Below, one piece after another: positions 58,201-64,000 of a stretch of 64,000 nucleotides of DNA (the stretch's first letter is position 1; every line of letters starts with the position of its first letter). Under the pieces are notes generated by a model, which searched no databases, was not told the origin of the DNA, and worked only from the letters and a program-made list of their open reading frames with translations. A program made the translations under genes and the position numbers. The stretch spans positions 17,824,492-17,888,491 of the forward strand of contig OW121744.1 of the NCBI GenBank assembly GCA_933228675.1, read 5' to 3'. This DNA comes from Stomorhina lunata (Eukaryota > Arthropoda > Insecta > Diptera > Rhiniidae).

Positions 58201-60434
58201 TGGGTCCTGTGATCGTAACCGCTAAAATCATTATGCAACGAGTCTGGTTAGATCATATTGATTGGGATGACTTTTTACCAGACTCAACTGAAAATTCTTG
58301 GAAAAAATTTGCGTCTTCGTATATTGAGGTCAATAAAATTCAAATTCCAAGATGGGTTAATTATTCTCCTGGATCCTCGGTGGAACTTCATGTTTTTTCT
58401 GACGCCTCAGAAAAAGCATACGCCGGGGTGATATATATAAGAATTTTTGAATTGGGAAAATATTATACGCATTTGCTTTCTTGTAAGACAAAAGTGGCAC
58501 CTTTAAAATCTGTATCACTGCCTCGTCTTGAACTTTGCGGTGCAGTATTAGCTTCAGAGTTGTTGAAAACAGTCGTCGCTGAAATTCATATTCGTTTTGA
58601 ACAAATATATTGCTGGACTGATTCAACAATTGTGCTCTGTTGGCTTAAAAAGCCTCCGACCAGTTGGTCCACTTTTGTAGCAAATCGTGTATGTCGTATA
58701 CAAGAAAATGTTGGTAAGCACAATTGGTACCATGTCAAATAGGAGGATAATCCCGCTGATTTGGGAAGTCGTGGCGTTACTCCGACGGAGTTGTCCGACA
58801 GTTCTCTTTGGTGGCATGGTCCAACTTGGTTACAACAACCGAAATCCTCTTGGAATATTAAAGATCTATCCCCCCTTGAAACAGATATTGAGAAGAAAAC
58901 TGTCAAATCTCATTTTACATTTTTTCCCAAATATGAGGATATTTTAGTGAGATTTTCGTCGCTTGATAGGGCACTTCGTGTCATAGCATATATGTTTCGC
59001 TTCCTTTATCATACTAATGCCATTCATCGTGGTAAACTTTCCTTTGAAAATACGGTTATCTCGAGTGATGAAATCAAAAAAGTTAAGTTACGCTTAGCTA
59101 TTTTGGCACAAAAGGTTCATTATGCTGAAGAATATCAGGCATTGCTTTTAGGCCAAACTATTTCTACGAAAAGTTCATTAAGGACTCTTAATCCTTTTCT
59201 AGATAATGAGAAGATAATGCGCGTAAATGGTAGATTGGCGAAATCTCCTACGTTATCTTATTCAGAAAAGTTTCCGATAATTTTGCCCTATTCTTGTCGC
59301 TTTAGCCTTTTGTTAGTAGAATTCACTCATGTAATAACAATACATGGTGGAAATCAACCTATGTTGAGAATATTAAGGAATGAGTATTGGGTCCCTAAAT
59401 TGAAAAATTTGGTTCGTGCCGTTAATAATCGTTGTAAACGGTGCATTCTAGACCGAAAACGATCATGCGCTCAAATTATGGCAGCCTTGCCTCCTGAACG
59501 AACAACCTTAGATAGACCGTTTACCACTACTGGAGTGGATTTTGCTGGTCCATTTGACATGAGAAATTTTACCGCGCGTTCTTGCCTTATAACCAAAGCT
59601 TATGTGTGTATTTTTGTTTGCTTTTCGACAAAAGCGGTTCATCTAGAAGCCACCTCTGATTTGTCTACTGATGCGTTTCTAGCCGCTTTTCATCGATTCA
59701 TTGCTAGACGCGGTTGTCCGTCCACGATTTTCTCCGATAACGGGACAAATTTCGTAGGTGCTTCTCGAGAAATTGAAAGGGAATTTAAAACTTTTCTTAA
59801 GGAATGTCAGGCACGTATGTGTTCTTCCTTAAATGTTCAAGGACTTTCTTGGCGTTTTATTCCCGCTGGCGCTCCACATATGGGCGGTTTATGGGAAGCA
59901 GCTGTTAAGAGTTTCAAATTACATTTTCGTCGAGAATCGCAATCAGTAAAATATACTTTTGAAGAACTGTCGACTATACTAGCAAGAATTGAGGCTTGTT
60001 TAAATTCGCGTCCACTATGTCCCATGTCCGACAATCCAAATGAACCGGTAGCTTTGACACCCGGTCATTTTTTAATAGGGTCACCCATCTTAGCTCCGCC
60101 TGAACCATCCATTTATGATTCTCCGATCGGTATGGTTAATCGCTATAGAAAAGTAAAGTCGTTTACTCATGAATTCTGTCGACGATGGAAGGAAGAGTAT
60201 TTAACGAATTTACATAAGCGATATAAATGGAAATTTCCTCAGCGCGACATAACGGTAGACGATTTAGTGGTAATTCGAAGTGAGCAATTCATGCCGACGT
60301 CATGGAAGCTAGGTAGAGTTTTAAAAACATATCCAGGGACTGACGGTCATGTTCGCGTCGCGGACATTCTTACTGGTAATGGTGTGGTAAAGCGACCAAT
60401 AACTAAATTGGTCCCTTTGACCAATAATTCATAA
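55251..60434 (+). pseudogene. BEL/Pao Gag-Pol polyprotein with one in-frame UAG
   Basis: One frame of 1727 codons, open except for TAG at 58740-58742. Domains by residue: Gag (DUF1759-like) about 110-290; three zinc-knuckle-like Cys/His motifs at about 324 (CTFCHGQGHF), 358 (CCVNCLSKDH) and 378 (CSVCKKRHH); aspartic protease-like segment with ALIDPTAESSF at about 472; reverse transcriptase with NCDITQMYRQI and catalytic YVDD at about 876; RNase H start VFSDASEKAYAG at about 1047; then the stop. After it: integrase zinc-binding HVITIHGG...CKRC, core Asp in TGVDFAGPF, Asp in SDNGTNF, Glu in GLWEAAVK, and the C-terminal DUF5641-type domain. All DDE and RT residues remain. The UAG separates RNase H from integrase. 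The ATG at 58761 is only the first Met after the stop. Confidence 0.93.
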
Positions 60435-60470
60435 TTAATTTCTTATTAACCTCCATATTTTCGTAGTATC

Positions 60471-61772
60471 ATGGATTCGTTGGCTTATTTTTTCGATGAA
60501 GTCATGTACGAAGATGAAGAGATGGAGACTCCAGCTGCCGAGATGACGTCACAGCCTGGTCACGTTTCTATTTCGTCGCCTGAGCCGATGCCTGTGGGGA
60601 TCACGAAGCCGACGGTTTCGTCCGACTCCGTTCCGGGAACGGTCTCTGCTACACCGATGTCCGTGGGGGTCTCAGAGCCGACGGCTCCAAATGGCTCCGG
60701 TCCGGAAACGGTTGCTACGGAAGCAAGACCGATGTCCGTGGGGGTCCCGGAACCGAAGGCCTCCGTCGATTCCGGTCCAGGAACGGCTCCAGGAGCTGCT
60801 GTTGCTGCATCACCGATGTCCGTGGGGGTCATTGAGTCGACGACTCAAATCGACTCCGTTCCGGAAACGGTTCGCGCAAATGCAGCGCAGCAGCCTTCCA
60901 CCCATCCGAACGGCAAACGGGCTGTTGTTCCTATGGAACAGCCTTCGACATCGAAGCCAAAGGGAAACGCGGGTTCGACTGAGCGTCGCGAAAAAGCTAC
61001 CGGGGTCGATTGCTCGCTTTGTAAAAGGAAGCATCCTCTACGAGCTTGCTTCCGGTTTAAAAAGCTGAAACATGCAGATCGGATTCGGCATGTCTTGATT
61101 TTCGGCTATTGCTCTCGGTGTCTTGGTCACTCCCATATGACCAAAGACTGTCCGAGTCAAGCAAAATGCAGGATTTGTCAAGATGTGCATCATACGACGC
61201 TGCATGATAACGCTACTAAAAACACAAAGCGACAATCAAATCAGCGGAAAAAATCCAGCCCTCCGCTATCGCGTCAACAGCCGGCCGTGGTTCAAGTCCC
61301 CGTCCGCCCGTCTATAGCGTTCTCGCCGACCTTACGGGTCAAGATCGTTGTGGGCAAGCGGGAAATTGATGTCCGGGCCGTGCTTGACTTTTGCTGTAGC
61401 CACAGCTACGTGTGCGAACAGCTAATTCGGCAAACAAAGCTACCGGTCAGTAAGATCAACCAAGATACTTACTGCCGATTCGAGATCCGTTCGACGTATG
61501 ATCCTGGGCAAAAAATAACCCTGAACGCAAAAGTCACGGCTATGAAAGGGGTTACGACACCTCTAGAAGACGTTGCGCCGTCTATTCGCGATCATTATGA
61601 CGGGTTCCCACTGGCTGACCCGACATTTTTCAGGTCCTCCCGCGTCGCTCTTGTTCTGGGACCTGAAGTCAGCCAGCTGGTCTTAAAGGGCAAAATTCAT
61701 TCGAGCCCCGGTTTCCCAGTGGCTCAATATACCATTTTCGGATGGGTGATCTCCGGCGTGTCACCGATTTAA
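60471..61772 (+). CDS. Accessory BEL/Pao ORF: repeat-rich N-terminus, zinc knuckles, protease-like domain
   Basis: 433 codons, 36 bases after the integrase stop, before the 3' LTR, in the place of an env gene. The N-terminal ~150 residues are acidic or Pro/Ser/Thr-rich, with four imperfect repeats of 23-28 residues around PMSVGVxEPT (DNA starts 60585, 60654, 60729, 60813). About residues 180-250 carry CSLCKRKH...C, CSRCLGHSHMTKDC and CRICQDVHHTTLH, in the same order and spacing style as the nucleocapsid knuckles of the upstream pol frame. The C-terminal part parallels the pol protease region (LADPTFF...LVLGPEV...GKIH...VAQYTIFGWVISG) but carries VLDFCCSHSYV at the active-site position. No signal peptide or membrane segment. 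Codons are clearly more GC-rich than in pol. Function unknown. Confidence 0.8.
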   Translation: MDSLAYFFDEVMYEDEEMETPAAEMTSQPGHVSISSPEPMPVGITKPTVSSDSVPGTVSATPMSVGVSEPTAPNGSGPETVATEARPMSVGVPEPKASVDSGPGTAPGAAVAASPMSVGVIESTTQIDSVPETVRANAAQQPSTHPNGKRAVVPMEQPSTSKPKGNAGSTERREKATGVDCSLCKRKHPLRACFRFKKLKHADRIRHVLIFGYCSRCLGHSHMTKDCPSQAKCRICQDVHHTTLHDNATKNTKRQSNQRKKSSPPLSRQQPAVVQVPVRPSIAFSPTLRVKIVVGKREIDVRAVLDFCCSHSYVCEQLIRQTKLPVSKINQDTYCRFEIRSTYDPGQKITLNAKVTAMKGVTTPLEDVAPSIRDHYDGFPLADPTFFRSSRVALVLGPEVSQLVLKGKIHSSPGFPVAQYTIFGWVISGVSPI

Positions 61773-61908
61773 CGCCTTAGCTTTATTTAAATTTTTTTTA
61801 TATCTTGAAATTTAAATAAAGTGCCTTTTTGTTATTAGAAAAAAAAAAATATATATAACTTTAATGTTCTAATTTTGCATTACTTTGTTCCTGCAAGGTG
61901 GGCGGCAA

Positions 61909-62286
61909 TGTTTAAGTCAAACATGTTTTTAATTATTTTGTAACACTAAGTTTTTGTCTGAGTGTAAACACTTGTTAGGATCTAAGCCTAATTCCCCTTT
62001 GTTGCACCTTTGGGTGTTTTGCTGGGTTTATGCAAAGATTCTAACGAGTAACGGTATCCTTGGGCTAATATTGTTATTAGCCTTTGTAGCGAATTTTCTC
62101 TTTCTATTCGCTTTTGGAAGACCGCCATTGACGTCCACCTGCAGCCTGCCTTTTTATATAAAATTTCTATTTTATATTAATATTTTTAAAGGTAAATAAA
62201 ACTTGGAGATTTTTATCTCTTTTTATATCGAAAATTAAATTTGTCTTTTTATTTTATATATTTATAATTCACGCACGAAACACAAA
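61909..62286 (+). mobile_element. BEL/Pao 3' LTR (incomplete, ends in gap)
   Basis: After a purine-rich tract ('aaggtgggcggcaa') the sequence starts TGTTTAAGTCAAACATG, the expected TG start of an LTR. It has 'tttttatataaa' (62151) and AATAAA (62197) as TATA and poly(A) candidates and runs into the assembly gap, so its end and target duplication cannot be seen. Confidence 0.6.
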
Positions 62287-62486
62287 NNNNNNNNNNNNNN
62301 NNNNNNNNNNNNNNNNNNNNNNNNNNNNNNNNNNNNNNNNNNNNNNNNNNNNNNNNNNNNNNNNNNNNNNNNNNNNNNNNNNNNNNNNNNNNNNNNNNNN
62401 NNNNNNNNNNNNNNNNNNNNNNNNNNNNNNNNNNNNNNNNNNNNNNNNNNNNNNNNNNNNNNNNNNNNNNNNNNNNNNNNNNNNNN
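62287..62486. other. Assembly gap (200 N)
   Basis: Exactly 200 undetermined bases, probably a scaffold gap of nominal size, falling in the LTR of the BEL/Pao element. Confidence 0.99.
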
Positions 62487-64000
62487 GTTTAAATTTGAAT
62501 ATAACCTATAAATGGTACCAAAACAAACCCAACCAATTGGCCCAACATTTCATCTCTGTTGTGTTTGTTATGGTCTCAAGTGCTGGATGAACGAGTGAGG
62601 GGGAGTAGGAGCAGGAGAAATGTTTTGAAGGATTTGTTGGCACTCTTTTAGCTTAACATAGAATGTTCTAAAGCTGTTATTCACTAAATGTTAAAATGTT
62701 GTATGTTGTTTGGTTTTTTTTTTCTAACATGGGAAAATGTTATAACAGCCGGTTGGAGTGATGTTGGTTGATGTTATTTCGACTTGTCTTCAGTAGAAAA
62801 AGTTCAGCGCGCGCGATTAGATCAAGAAAAAAATCTAAACGAATTGGGGAAAAATCAAATGAAAGTGAAAACTAACTGAAAACGAAAAAATTATATAAAG
62901 TTGATAAATATTTAAATAAGTTTATAAAAAAAATGATAACTTGAAAAATTGAGAAAATAAAGAAATAATAAATTTAAAAAATAAATAAAATATTTAAAAA
63001 TTTCGAAATTATTATATTTAATAACAAAAATGAATTGATTAAAATTAAAAAAAATATAGTAGTTGTAGATCCCTTATATACAAAAATTTCTTGAAATATT
63101 GTTAAGATTTAAATGAAACAGAAAAAAATTCCTTAATTAAAAAAAATCCCTTTGCAAAAAATTTAGTGTCAAATATTAAGTTATGATTCAAGTGAGTGAT
63201 TGCATTTCATTGATAACTTATTCCTTTTCAATTTGAAATTGAAATTTATATTCTTTCAAGTACTTCCTGAGTAAATACTCAAGAGTATTAATAGAATTTC
63301 ATACAAACAAAAAAATCAATTATCTCGTATTTCGATCTCATTCCGTGTTTTTGTTAATAATTTTCATTGTTTGTTTTTTGGAAAGAAAAAAGAATGAAAG
63401 TTGTGCAAAAACAAAAAAAAAAAGTTTGTAAAGTGTCATCAAATTTACATGTCAAACATTAACTAGAAATAAAACTAGTAACAACAACTGTAACTTATCC
63501 ACTTGTACTACAAAAACTCAAAATTGCCTGAAACCAGAAAAAAGTCCCAATCAATATTGACCTTAGAGTAATAAAAAAGAGAGCTCAGTAATGTCCTATT
63601 TTTATCGGGTAAACGGGTAATGTTTATTTGTAACTCAAAAACTTTCAAAACGAATTCGACCAACATAAGATTTCTGACATTCCTAAGAATTTCTTTAAAA
63701 TTATGCTTAAGAAATAGTTTAAAATTAATTAAAATTTGTGACAATAACTCGAAAACTATTTAACCGAAAATCTAAGTATTAGGTTTTATATAGATAATTT
63801 AATTGACTTTATAGCTAAGATTAATTAGATATATCAGAATTTAAAAGACAAGTGAAAAAATTGATTAACATATATTTTTCAAAAAATTGCAAAATATTTA
63901 TAAACTAAAAGAAAAACTTTTGGTCAGCCGAAGTGTTTCGGGCTCAACTAAAGTTTGTTATAAAAATACATTAAAAGAATTGGTAAATTTTCAAAGTATT
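62487..64000. other. Unique AT-rich region, no gene recognised
   Basis: No supported ORF. The only structured part is the GC-richer patch at 62740-62830 with a candidate core promoter; the rest may be 5' UTR or intron of a gene to the right. Confidence 0.4.
62788..62823 (+). promoter_or_regulatory. Candidate TATA-less Inr + DPE core promoter
   Basis: TCAGTA puts A+1 at 62792. AGATC starts at 62819, which is +28, the exact position and sequence (RGWYV) of a downstream promoter element. No TATA box lies at -30. The patch is GC-richer than its surroundings ('cagcgcgcgcgattagatc'). It would drive transcription to the right, out of the window. Confidence 0.35.

Noticed and set aside
58761..60434. 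Separate integrase gene starting at ATG 58761
   Set aside because: It is in the same frame as the upstream pol and follows an isolated UAG; the Met is internal and the peptide before it (EDNPADLGSRG) is still element coding.
61954..62199. Membrane protein (env-like) ORF after the accessory ORF
   Set aside because: The 81-codon hydrophobic frame lies inside the LTR; it is best explained by T-rich LTR sequence.

Overview
The window is nuclear DNA of a higher (probably calyptrate) fly. It is very AT-rich, its genes are split by introns with GT..AG ends, and most of the sequence is mobile elements or satellite. Two host genes can be read exon by exon, both on the minus strand. The first is a Ran-binding protein M gene (RanBPM/RanBP9 family), with eight coding exons from 9490 down to 264, continuing off the left edge. 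The second is a 1-Cys peroxiredoxin (Prx6 family), four coding exons between 40383 and 26485, complete at 220 residues. Its first intron is about 12.9 kb and consists mostly of ~30-bp palindromic AT satellites.

Layout. 1-9490: RanBPM, with decayed non-LTR retrotransposon pieces and a small MITE in its introns. 9.5-15.6 kb: an 11-bp minisatellite, a hammerhead-ribozyme-bearing repeat, a Jockey-type LINE remnant and an internally deleted mariner-like transposon. 15.6-19.4 kb: AT satellite with a 259-bp higher-order period. 20.7-26.2 kb: a LINE remnant, a ~120-bp minisatellite split by a 5'-truncated LINE with an open 967-residue EN+RT frame, and a SINE-like repeat. 26.3-40.5 kb: the peroxiredoxin gene with its satellites. 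40.7-45.4 kb: more CATATG satellite and a 29-bp satellite. 46.5-55.0 kb: a giant foldback element whose two inverted arms are arrays of a 158-bp repeat (29 copies in one arm, 13 in the other). 55.0-62.3 kb: a BEL/Pao retrotransposon with one in-frame stop and an unusual extra ORF between integrase and the 3' LTR. 62287-62486: a 200-bp assembly gap. 62.5-64 kb: mostly empty, with one candidate Inr+DPE core promoter.

The strongest candidates for something new are: (1) the foldback element with 158-bp arms and higher-order structure; (2) the BEL/Pao downstream ORF, which reads as a second, repeat-fronted copy of the nucleocapsid and protease-like region with an altered active site; (3) two oppositely oriented repeats carrying complete hammerhead ribozyme cores, with a self-complementary stem III suggesting dimeric action, as in Penelope-like elements. 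All functional statements come from reading motifs by eye; no database search was run.
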